DNA of 12,055 bases from Campylobacterales bacterium (GTDB lineage: Bacteria; Campylobacterota; Campylobacteria; Campylobacterales; JALSKU01), in the NCBI GenBank assembly GCA_027023175.1, contig JALVWW010000120.1, positions 1 through 12,055 of the forward strand. The letters are read 5' to 3'. This document shows, piece by piece, positions 6,285-12,055 of this stretch. Under the pieces are notes generated by a model, which saw only the letters and a list, made by a program, of their open reading frames with translations, searched no databases and was not told where the DNA came from. A program made the translations under genes and the position numbers. Position 1 is the stretch's first letter, and every line of letters starts with the position of its first letter.

Positions 6285-7346
6285 ATGAAAAGAGTTGTTT
6301 TGTTGGGTGCTTCTGCACTGTTGTTAACTTCAGGTGTGCTTATGGCACAAGAGACACTTAGGCTTATAACCTGGAAAGGTTATGCACCAAAAGCACTTGT
6401 CAAAAAGTTTGAAAAAGAGACAGGTATAAAAGTTAAGGTAACTTATAGCAACAATGAAGAGATGATTGCTAAGCTTAGAGCTACAAGAGGCGGTGGATTT
6501 GACTTGGCTCAACCTAGTGTTGATAGGATTAGATTTGTTCAGAAAAGATTTCATATCTATCATCCTATTGACTACAGTAAGATAAATACAAACCAAATAA
6601 CAAAAGCTATGGTAGATGCTGCCAAGAGAATTAGCTCGGTTGACGGTAAAGTTTACTCTGTTCCTTACATTTATGGAACAACAGGCCTTATCATCAATAA
6701 AAAAATGGCTCCGGAAGCTAACGACTGGTCTGATTTATGGAATCCAAAATATGCCGGACATATATCTTACAGACTAAAAAGGCCTATATTGATAGGTGCA
6801 GCTTTTGGTATGGGGTATGATCCTTTCAAGCTTTATGGTGATAAAGAGGCATATAAAAAGCTTATAGATAAAGTTACAAAAAAACTTATTGAAACTAAAA
6901 AATATGTAAAAACCTACTGGACTAGCGGGGATACACAAAAAGCTCTTGTTGAAAGTGGTGATGTGTGGGTTGAGTCCGGATGGGATGCTATAGGTTGGCA
7001 AGCACATGATAAAAATAAAAACATCGACTTTGTTTGCCCAAAAAGCGGAGCTTTAGGCTGGATAGATACTTTTGCCATTCCTGCAAAATCCAAAAATATA
7101 GAGGGTGCCTATAAATGGATAAACTTTATATTGCAACCTAAAAATGCAGCTTATGTTACAAACAAAAGTAGCTATATGACTGTTTCCAAGGATGCTCCAA
7201 AATATCTTGATGCAAAGATTAAAGCAAATTTTAAAAGGTCATACTCTCCTGAAGATATAAAAAATATCAAATGGTATGATGCGCTTCCTGCCGGATTTGC
7301 AAGTATTGAAGCAAAAGCTCTTGAAAAAATCAAAGCTGCTGAATAA
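6285..7346 (+). CDS. Periplasmic substrate-binding protein, PotD-like (polyamine/opine/phosphonate ABC family)
   Basis: This is the ligand-capturing component of the ABC importer encoded just downstream. I choose the ATG at 6285 (353 residues) over one four codons upstream because TGGAGG (6274-6279) sits five bases before it. Residues 1-21 are a Sec signal peptide (MKRVVLLGASALLL..., probable cleavage after LMA), with no lipobox. The mature protein aligns with E. coli PotD throughout: LITWKGYAP (27-35), FEKETGIKV (42-50), YSVPYIYGTTGLIIN (124-138), DWSDLWNPKYAGHI (147-160), VCPKSGALGWIDTFAIP (250-266) and AYKWINFILQP (275-285). The pocket aromatics W30 and Y33 and the aspartate D261 are kept. 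The segment that carries D168 and E171 in PotD is here YRLKRP (162-167), basic rather than acidic, so a polyamine ligand is unlikely. A phosphate-containing ligand such as a glycerophosphodiester is my inference from this and the neighbours. Confidence 0.9.
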   Translation: MKRVVLLGASALLLTSGVLMAQETLRLITWKGYAPKALVKKFEKETGIKVKVTYSNNEEMIAKLRATRGGGFDLAQPSVDRIRFVQKRFHIYHPIDYSKINTNQITKAMVDAAKRISSVDGKVYSVPYIYGTTGLIINKKMAPEANDWSDLWNPKYAGHISYRLKRPILIGAAFGMGYDPFKLYGDKEAYKKLIDKVTKKLIETKKYVKTYWTSGDTQKALVESGDVWVESGWDAIGWQAHDKNKNIDFVCPKSGALGWIDTFAIPAKSKNIEGAYKWINFILQPKNAAYVTNKSSYMTVSKDAPKYLDAKIKANFKRSYSPEDIKNIKWYDALPAGFASIEAKALEKIKAAE

Positions 7347-7351
7347 TTATT

Positions 7352-7387
7352 TCAAAGCTTCCGAAGAGTTATCTTTGGAGGCTTTGA
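7352..7387 (+). other. Strong hairpin after the binding-protein gene
   Basis: Bases 7352-7367 pair with 7372-7387 over 16 positions (14 Watson-Crick, 2 G-T) around a GTTA tetraloop, five bases after the stop codon of the binding-protein gene. No T-run follows directly; a run of six T comes 15 bases later, within the next palindrome. It is probably a transcript-stabilising or attenuating element that lets the binding protein be made in excess of the membrane components, as in many ABC operons. Confidence 0.6.
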
Positions 7388-7430
7388 TTATAACTGTATA
7401 ATTTTTTGAAAAATTATACAGTTATAATCA
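7385..7430. repeat. Perfect 22-bp inverted repeat between binding-protein and ATPase genes
   Basis: Arms 7385-7406 and 7409-7430 are exact reverse complements around a 2-base TG loop; the core is ATAACTGTATAATTTTT and its complement. It overlaps the preceding hairpin by three bases, so the two cannot both be fully paired in RNA. Each strand contains TATAAT in an arm (7423-7428 on the plus strand), so an internal promoter is possible. The structure ends just before the ATPase Shine-Dalgarno AAAGGA (7434-7439). It may act with the first hairpin as a processing site or partial terminator, or be a protein-binding site. Confidence 0.65.
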
Positions 7431-7444
7431 TTTAAAGGATAAAA

Positions 7445-8500
7445 GTGAGTGATATTCTAGAGATCAAAAGCCTATCTAAACATTTCGGAAAGTTTGTCGC
7501 ACTGGATGATATAAACCTAACTGTTAAAGAGGGAGAGTTTGTTTCAGTTCTGGGGCCCTCGGGATGCGGGAAAACAACACTTTTAAGAGTAATTGCCGGT
7601 TTTATAGAAGAAACAAAAGGGGATGTTTTGATAAAAGGCAAATCTCTAAAAGGCATATCCCCTGAAAATCGTCCTGTCAATATAGTCTTTCAATCTCTTG
7701 CGCTTTTTCCGATGATGAATGTATATGAAAATGTTGCTTTTGGACTAAAAAGACAAAAATTGGATAAAAAAGAGATACAAGAAAGAGTGTTTGGTATGCT
7801 CTCTCGTGTCGGACTGGAAGGTTTTGAAAAGAAAAAGATAAATGAACTCTCCGGCGGACAAAAACAAAGAGTTGCCATAGCGAGATCTTTGGCGATGAAA
7901 CCCTCTATCTTACTTTTGGATGAGCCTTTGAGTGCACTTGATAGAAAACTAAGAGAGAGAATGAAGATAGAGCTTAAAGAGCTTCAAAAAGAGATAGGTA
8001 CCACTTTTATCTATATTACTCATGACCAGTCTGAAGCTTTGGTTATGAGTAATAGAGTCGCGGTTATGAATAAAGGTCACTTGGAGCAGGTCGATACTCC
8101 CAGAAATTTATACAAACATCCAAACACCTCTTTTGTGGCAGGATTTGTCGGAGAAAATAACAGGTTTGAGATAAAAGAAAAATCAGGTGAATTCATCACT
8201 ACACAAAAGGGATGGACGATCAAAAAGCCTGATCTTGATTTTACCCCCAAAGTTATGTTTATTAGACCGGAGGCTTTTATAGTTGAACCGGCAAGTGAAC
8301 TTAAAAATTTGTTTAGGTTTGAAGGAGTTATAACAAATATACTTTTTGACGGTGCAAATACCAAAATGTCTGTTACGGTGGATAATGAAAAAGAGATACT
8401 CGTATCACTTCCCCAAAATGCAAAATTTCAAAATTTGAAAGAAAATGACAAGGTCAGCCTTGGTGTAGGTTTTAATAATATAAAATGCTATAAGGAATAA
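7445..8500 (+). CDS. ABC transporter ATP-binding protein, PotA-like
   Basis: This cytoplasmic ATPase powers the importer formed with the two permeases that follow. The 351-residue protein has an N-terminal nucleotide-binding domain with Walker A GPSGCGKT (37-44), Q-loop VFQS (Q83), signature LSGGQKQR (135-142), Walker B ILLLDEP (155-161), D-loop SALD and switch histidine H193 in ITHDQSEAL. After about residue 235 comes a TOBE-type regulatory domain (MFIRPEAFIVEP, 271-282; VITNILFDGANTKMSVTV, 295-312), typical of the Pot/Fbp/Mal group. The start is GTG with AAAGGA five bases upstream. The Shine-Dalgarno of the next gene lies within its last codons, so the membrane components are tightly coupled. 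Family similarity to spermidine/putrescine importers does not fix the substrate; PhnT of the 2-aminoethylphosphonate importer is in the same family. Confidence 0.95.
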   Translation: MSDILEIKSLSKHFGKFVALDDINLTVKEGEFVSVLGPSGCGKTTLLRVIAGFIEETKGDVLIKGKSLKGISPENRPVNIVFQSLALFPMMNVYENVAFGLKRQKLDKKEIQERVFGMLSRVGLEGFEKKKINELSGGQKQRVAIARSLAMKPSILLLDEPLSALDRKLRERMKIELKELQKEIGTTFIYITHDQSEALVMSNRVAVMNKGHLEQVDTPRNLYKHPNTSFVAGFVGENNRFEIKEKSGEFITTQKGWTIKKPDLDFTPKVMFIRPEAFIVEPASELKNLFRFEGVITNILFDGANTKMSVTVDNEKEILVSLPQNAKFQNLKENDKVSLGVGFNNIKCYKE

Positions 8501-8504
8501 TATA

Positions 8505-9359
8505 ATGTCAGGAAATAAAAAAGCTTTCTATTTTCTTTTGTTACCTGTTTTACTTTGGTTGGTTTTGTTGATAATAATACCCCATATCGATCTTTTTATA
8601 AATTCGTTTAAAGTAGTAGATGATGCAGGAAACTCCTCTTGGTCACTATCAAACTATAGTGAGTTTTTTAGTGATAAAATATATTGGCGTACATATATCA
8701 ATACTGCTCTTTATGCTATCGGTGTAACCATACTGGCTTTTGTAGTGACTTTTCCTGTCGCATTTTATTTGACAAAGGTAGTTTCAAAAAAATATGCCGG
8801 ATTTTTTACACTTTTGCTTTTGATACCGCTTTGGGTAGGTGAACTTGTCACTATATACGGATGGATGATCATCCTTGGAGACCATGGTGTTATCAATGAG
8901 ACTCTGATATGGCTTGGTATCATAAAAAAACCCATAAAACTTCTTTATACGGATTTTAGTATGGTTATAGGACTTTTGTATATGTCTATGCTGTTTATGA
9001 TAGTTCCAATAATGACAACACTTGACAGTCTGGATGATTCGCTCATAGAAGCTGCAAGTGACCTGGGTGCTTCAAAATGGACAATTATCAGGCGCATTGT
9101 AATCCCTCACTCAATGCCTGGTATCGTAAACGGTTCCATTATCGTTTTTATGCTTGTTATCGGAGATTATGTTGCGCCAAATATCTTGGGCGGAAAGAGT
9201 TCTTTATGGTTTACAGAGCAGATTTACAATCAGTTTTTATCTACATTTAACTGGAATGAGGGTTCTGCATTTGGCTTTTTACTACTAATACTCTCTTCGG
9301 CAATAGTTTGGATAGCTCTTAAAATATCAGGACAAAAACTTGAAAAGGTAGGACAATAA
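8505..9359 (+). CDS. ABC transporter permease, PotB-like
   Basis: This is one half of the inner-membrane channel. The 284-residue protein has about six hydrophobic segments, at roughly residues 8-27, 66-90, 99-124, 152-172, 207-228 and 255-273. The cytoplasmic coupling loop EAASDLGASKWTIIRRIVIPHSMPGIVNG (182-210) is the EAA motif that contacts the ATPase. A PotB-type N-terminus (LLLPVLLWLVLLIIIPHIDLFINSF) precedes a periplasmic loop with SLSNYSEFF. The ATG at 8505 is four bases after the ATPase stop, with AAGGA eight bases upstream inside the ATPase gene. The protein is close to the usual family length (about 280), with nothing missing. It pairs with the second permease three bases downstream. 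Confidence 0.94.
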   Translation: MSGNKKAFYFLLLPVLLWLVLLIIIPHIDLFINSFKVVDDAGNSSWSLSNYSEFFSDKIYWRTYINTALYAIGVTILAFVVTFPVAFYLTKVVSKKYAGFFTLLLLIPLWVGELVTIYGWMIILGDHGVINETLIWLGIIKKPIKLLYTDFSMVIGLLYMSMLFMIVPIMTTLDSLDDSLIEAASDLGASKWTIIRRIVIPHSMPGIVNGSIIVFMLVIGDYVAPNILGGKSSLWFTEQIYNQFLSTFNWNEGSAFGFLLLILSSAIVWIALKISGQKLEKVGQ

Positions 9360-9361
9360 TC

Positions 9362-10213
9362 ATGATAAGGTCACTCCCTAGCACCCCTTTGTATAAAAAC
9401 GGATATAGAGTCTATATAGCACTGTTTTTCATATTTTTGGTACTTCCTTTGCTGACCATATCGGTTTTGGCTTTTAATGACTCAAACTTCATAGCACTTC
9501 CATGGAAAGGCTTTTCGCTTGACTGGTTTTTTGCCAACACAGATGACAGAGTCGGTCTTTTTTATGATGATGATCTTTTAAGAAGTATATGGATAAGTTT
9601 GTTGACCGCATTTGTTATGGCTGTTTTATCCACAGTAGTAGGCACTATTGCCGCACTTTTGTTTGAACAGGAAAAGTTTAAATTTAAAGGATTTTTATAC
9701 TTTTTTGCCATAGCACCGCTTATCATACCGGGAGTCATTTTGGGTATTTCAATACTTATAAGTTCAACCTATGTAGGCAATATCATATCGGAAAAGTTTC
9801 ATATAGATGCATCATTTTTTAGTCCCGGTTTTTGGCTTGTTGTACTTGGTCAATTCTCATTCGGTGCAACTTATGCAATGCTTATGATAGGTGCAAGACT
9901 AAAGAGGTTTGATCCCACATTGGAAGAGGCAGCCTTGAGTCTAAAAGCTACTAGGTTGCAATCGATCTACTATATCACGATTCCTTTTTTAAGACCTGCT
10001 ATTATAGGTGCATTTGCTGTAACATTTTTGATAAGTTTTTCAAATTTTAATACTACTATATTTTTAGTAGGTTCAGATCCTACCTTGCCTGTTGAAATGT
10101 TTTCTCGTATAAAATATAGTTCAACTCCAGTCTTAAATGCTGTATCATTTATGATAGTGCTAGTTGTAAGTATTATAGCTATGATCAACCTATTTATGAG
10201 TAGAAAAAATTGA
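9362..10213 (+). CDS. ABC transporter permease, PotC-like
   Basis: This is the second permease of the importer, 283 residues. Hydrophobic segments lie near residues 16-37, 76-101, 110-135, 156-177, 213-235 and 258-278, with the EAA loop EEAALSLKATRLQSIYYITIPFLRPAIIGA at 188-217. The N-terminal region VLPLLTISVLAFNDS...PWKGFSLDWF (28-56) is typical of PotC-type proteins. The segment FSNFNTTIFLVGSDPTLPVEMFSRIKYSSTPVLNA (226-260) also matches the family. The gene starts two bases after the first permease's stop. Its own stop TGA overlaps the TTG start of the phosphodiesterase gene, indicating translational coupling of transporter and enzyme. Confidence 0.94.
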   Translation: MIRSLPSTPLYKNGYRVYIALFFIFLVLPLLTISVLAFNDSNFIALPWKGFSLDWFFANTDDRVGLFYDDDLLRSIWISLLTAFVMAVLSTVVGTIAALLFEQEKFKFKGFLYFFAIAPLIIPGVILGISILISSTYVGNIISEKFHIDASFFSPGFWLVVLGQFSFGATYAMLMIGARLKRFDPTLEEAALSLKATRLQSIYYITIPFLRPAIIGAFAVTFLISFSNFNTTIFLVGSDPTLPVEMFSRIKYSSTPVLNAVSFMIVLVVSIIAMINLFMSRKN

Positions 10214-10998
10214 AAATAATTCACTTAAGTGATACTCATATAATTGACACTAAGCAGAAAAACTTATATGGGATAGATCCTTCTTTTCGTTTGAGAAAAG
10301 CTCTTGAAAGTATACAAAAGTATCACAAAGATGCTTCTATGGTCGTTATTACCGGGGATTTGGTTGATATGCCCTCAAAAGAGGCTTATGCAGTTTTTTA
10401 TGATATTGTAAAAGATTTTTCAATTCCTGTATATCCGATAGTGGGTAATCACGACAAAAGAGAGCTCTTTTTAAGATATTTCCCAAAACTTCAATTTGAG
10501 GGCTTTGTGCAATATTCGTTAGAGACAGAAGAGTTTGCATTTTTATTTTTGGATACTTTGGTTGCTGACAAACCATATGGCAATTTGTGCCAAAAAAGAT
10601 TGACATGGTTGAAAAACAAGCTTGAAAATTATAAAGATAAAAAAATATATATTTTTATGCATCACCATCCATTGAAGAGTTTTTTGTATGAGATGGACAG
10701 TGATGCGAACTTGAAAAATAGTGATAAATTTTGGGATATCATTGACAGATATGACAATATATTGCATATCACTTATGGTCATTTGCACCGCATTACCCAA
10801 ATGCAAAGAAAAAATGTATCTTTACACTCAACCAAAAGTACAACTTTTCAGGTTGCTTTTACTCCAGACGAAACCAAAGAGCATCTTACTAACGAAGAAA
10901 AACCTGCATATTGCATAATGTTCTTAAAAGATACAAATCTTCTTTTGCATCACCATGAATTTTTATATGAAGATGAAAAATATACAGGATACTGCTAA
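10210..10998 (+). CDS. Metallophosphodiesterase, GpdQ/CpdA-like (class III)
   Basis: This is a calcineurin-like binuclear metallohydrolase of 262 residues with no signal peptide, so cytoplasmic. The metal-binding motifs are complete: LSDTHI (6-11; D8 and H10), VITGDLVD (46-53; D50), VGNHDKRE (78-85; N80 and H81), MHHHPL (150-155) and YGHLHR (189-194; H191 and H193). Spacing is close to that of Enterobacter GpdQ, a glycerophosphodiesterase whose ligands I recall at D8, H10, D50 and N80, and the DTH...LYG N-terminus is shared with it. E. coli CpdA, a cAMP phosphodiesterase, is in the same family. With a glycerophosphodiester phosphodiesterase next door, hydrolysis of imported phosphodiesters is the better guess. 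The start is TTG, overlapping the permease stop by 4 bp (TTGA). The first strand begins at residue 3, so no later start fits, and no clear Shine-Dalgarno is present. Confidence 0.9.
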   Translation: MKIIHLSDTHIIDTKQKNLYGIDPSFRLRKALESIQKYHKDASMVVITGDLVDMPSKEAYAVFYDIVKDFSIPVYPIVGNHDKRELFLRYFPKLQFEGFVQYSLETEEFAFLFLDTLVADKPYGNLCQKRLTWLKNKLENYKDKKIYIFMHHHPLKSFLYEMDSDANLKNSDKFWDIIDRYDNILHITYGHLHRITQMQRKNVSLHSTKSTTFQVAFTPDETKEHLTNEEKPAYCIMFLKDTNLLLHHHEFLYEDEKYTGYC

Positions 10999-11010
10999 GC
11001 AAGGATAATT

Positions 11011-11832
11011 ATGTCATTTTGGGATCATTTCAAAAACAAAGCCCATCTTATTGCTGCACACAGGGGAAACAGGTCTATAAGAGCTGAAAATACTATGAGT
11101 GCTTTTAAAGAGTCTTTGGGAAAGGCTGATTTTATTGAGCTTGATGTTAATTTTACAAAAGATGGAGTTGCAGTAATAATTCATGATGATACTCTGCTAA
11201 GAACAAGCAATGTTACTGATAATGCTTTGTTTAAAAAACCGTATAATGTTGTAGATTATACATTTGATGAGATAAACAAGCTTGATTTTTCTTCATGGTT
11301 TTTAAAGAAAGATCCTTTTGGAATGATAAAAAAAGATAATCTTAATAAAGAGATTGAGTCTGCGGAAATACAGAGAATTTCTAAACTATCAGAAGTTTTG
11401 CAATTTGCTAAAATCAATAAAATGCCTTTAAATGTTGAGATAAAAGATATGACCGGTACTTCTTTTGATGAGAATGCACCAAAAAAAGTAGTAAACTTGA
11501 TAGATGAGTTTGATATGATAAATGAAGTTCTTATATCATCTTTTAATCACTCCTATATCAAAAAAGTCAAAAAGCTTTTGCCATCGATAGATACGGCAGC
11601 TCTTGAAGATAAAAAAGTCCCTAAAAATTTGGTTTCATATCTAAAGGAATTGGATGTGAGTGCTTATCATCCTCATCTATCCTTGGTGACGAAAGAGTTA
11701 GTATTTAAGTTAAATCAAAACAATTTATATACGAATGTCTATACAGTAAATTCGACTAAAACTAAAAATATGCTTTTTAGCGAAGGTGTTAAAGCCATCT
11801 TTACTGATTATTTGGAAAATATGCCGGAGTAA
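11011..11832 (+). CDS. Glycerophosphodiester phosphodiesterase, UgpQ-like
   Basis: GDPD enzymes cleave glycerophosphodiesters such as glycerophosphocholine or glycerophosphoethanolamine to glycerol 3-phosphate and the free alcohol. The 273-residue TIM-barrel protein lacks a signal peptide, so it acts in the cytoplasm on imported substrate. Motifs are IAAHRGN (14-20; H17), AENTMSAF (25-32), FIELDVNFTKDGVAVIIHDDTLLRTS (41-66; E43, D45 and H58), LNVEIKD (140-146; E143 and K145), LISSFNH (174-180), NVYTVN (242-247) and IFTDYLEN (263-270). The catalytic histidine pair and the metal ligands expected of the family are all present. It starts 12 bases after the metallophosphodiesterase stop, with AAGGA five bases before the ATG, and is the last gene of the operon. 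Its product would feed GlpD, encoded at the divergent end of the cluster. Confidence 0.95.
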   Translation: MSFWDHFKNKAHLIAAHRGNRSIRAENTMSAFKESLGKADFIELDVNFTKDGVAVIIHDDTLLRTSNVTDNALFKKPYNVVDYTFDEINKLDFSSWFLKKDPFGMIKKDNLNKEIESAEIQRISKLSEVLQFAKINKMPLNVEIKDMTGTSFDENAPKKVVNLIDEFDMINEVLISSFNHSYIKKVKKLLPSIDTAALEDKKVPKNLVSYLKELDVSAYHPHLSLVTKELVFKLNQNNLYTNVYTVNSTKTKNMLFSEGVKAIFTDYLENMPE

Positions 11833-11845
11833 TTTTCTAAGTGGA

Positions 11846-12055
11846 CTAAATTACTATTTTAAAAATATTAAATCCATTGCTATGATGATATTCAAGCATA
11901 AAACCGTGTCTATCAAGTATCCTTTTTACTATATTTAGTCCGATACCATAGCCTTTGGTACTTCTTGAACTATCTTCTTGCGTAAAAGCTTCAAGATAGT
12001 ATTCTAACTCTTTTATTAAAGGTTTTGATTGGTTTTTTATCTCTATGCTTCCTTT
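11846..12055 (-). CDS. Sensor histidine kinase, C-terminal fragment (69 residues, continues off the right edge)
   Basis: Translation of the minus strand from the window edge gives KGSIEIKNQS...YYLEAFTQEDSSRSTKGYGIGLNIVKRILDRHGF...FNIFKIVI, then TAG. YLEAFTQ corresponds to the F box and TKGYGIGLNIVKRILDRHG to the G2 box of the HATPase_c ATP-binding domain, placing this at the C-terminal end of a two-component sensor kinase. The input domain and the phospho-accepting histidine lie outside the window, so the signal is unknown. Its stop codon is 13 bp from the stop of the glycerophosphodiesterase gene on the opposite strand, with no clear terminator between them. If a response regulator of the OmpR/PhoB class is encoded upstream, this pair would be a candidate regulator of the operon (inference). 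Confidence 0.88.
   Translation of the reverse strand, partial: KGSIEIKNQSKPLIKELEYYLEAFTQEDSSRSTKGYGIGLNIVKRILDRHGFMLEYHHSNGFNIFKIVI

Noticed and set aside
6285..10213. Straight annotation as a spermidine/putrescine transporter (potDABC)
   Set aside because: The family is right, but the amine-binding acidic residues of PotD are not seen at the aligned positions, and the linked genes concern phosphodiesters and glycerol 3-phosphate. I keep the family name and leave the substrate open.
10210..10998. cAMP phosphodiesterase CpdA
   Set aside because: CpdA and GpdQ share the fold and motifs, but nothing in the window relates to cAMP signalling, while GDPD, glpD and a transporter surround the gene. 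It remains a possible alternative.

Overview
The window looks like a chromosomal segment of a Campylobacterota (Epsilonproteobacteria) member, probably a free-living sulfur- or hydrogen-oxidising relative of Sulfurimonas or Sulfurovum. The reasons are AT-rich DNA, AAGGA-type ribosome binding sites, promoters with a clear TATAAT -10 box and no good -35 box, and PdxJ and PdxA proteins of the epsilonproteobacterial type. The genus is inference; no marker gene such as rRNA is present.

Left part (1-4200), housekeeping. The 5' part of ilvB (acetolactate synthase large subunit, minus strand) runs off the left edge. Upstream of it, on the same strand, is a short Ppx/GppA phosphatase. Divergent from ppx is the vitamin B6 pair pdxJ-pdxA, whose junction is a heptamer tandem repeat carrying the pdxA ribosome binding site and GTG start. 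An exodeoxyribonuclease III gene (xth) converges on pdxA; the two stop codons overlap.

Middle (4201-4441): 241 bp without a credible gene. It holds a block of about 52 % GC with short internal repeats, an 11-bp perfect palindrome and a 12-bp imperfect inverted repeat. This is probably a dispersed intergenic repeat plus the 3' end of glpD.

Right part (4442-11832), the most interesting region. A membrane-type glycerol-3-phosphate dehydrogenase gene (glpD, minus strand) is divergent from a six-gene plus-strand operon. That operon encodes a periplasmic binding protein, an ATPase and two permeases of the polyamine/opine/phosphonate ABC family, then a GpdQ/CpdA-like metallophosphodiesterase, then a glycerophosphodiester phosphodiesterase. 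I read this as a glycerophosphodiester scavenging module: the diester is imported intact, cut in the cytoplasm to glycerol-3-phosphate and an alcohol, and the glycerol-3-phosphate is oxidised by GlpD to dihydroxyacetone phosphate. Two further sequence observations favour a phosphorus substrate over a polyamine. First, the operon promoter has a tandem TGTAAY repeat of 11-bp period placed exactly 10 bp before a TACAAT -10 box, the layout of a PhoB box. Second, the binding-protein segment that aligns with the acidic, amine-binding residues of PotD is instead basic (RLKR). Regulation may also involve a 17-bp inverted repeat that brackets the glpD promoter, and two hairpins between the binding-protein and ATPase genes.

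Right edge (11846-12055): the C-terminal end of a sensor histidine kinase on the minus strand, convergent with the operon. No tRNA, rRNA, CRISPR array, insertion sequence or phage gene was seen.
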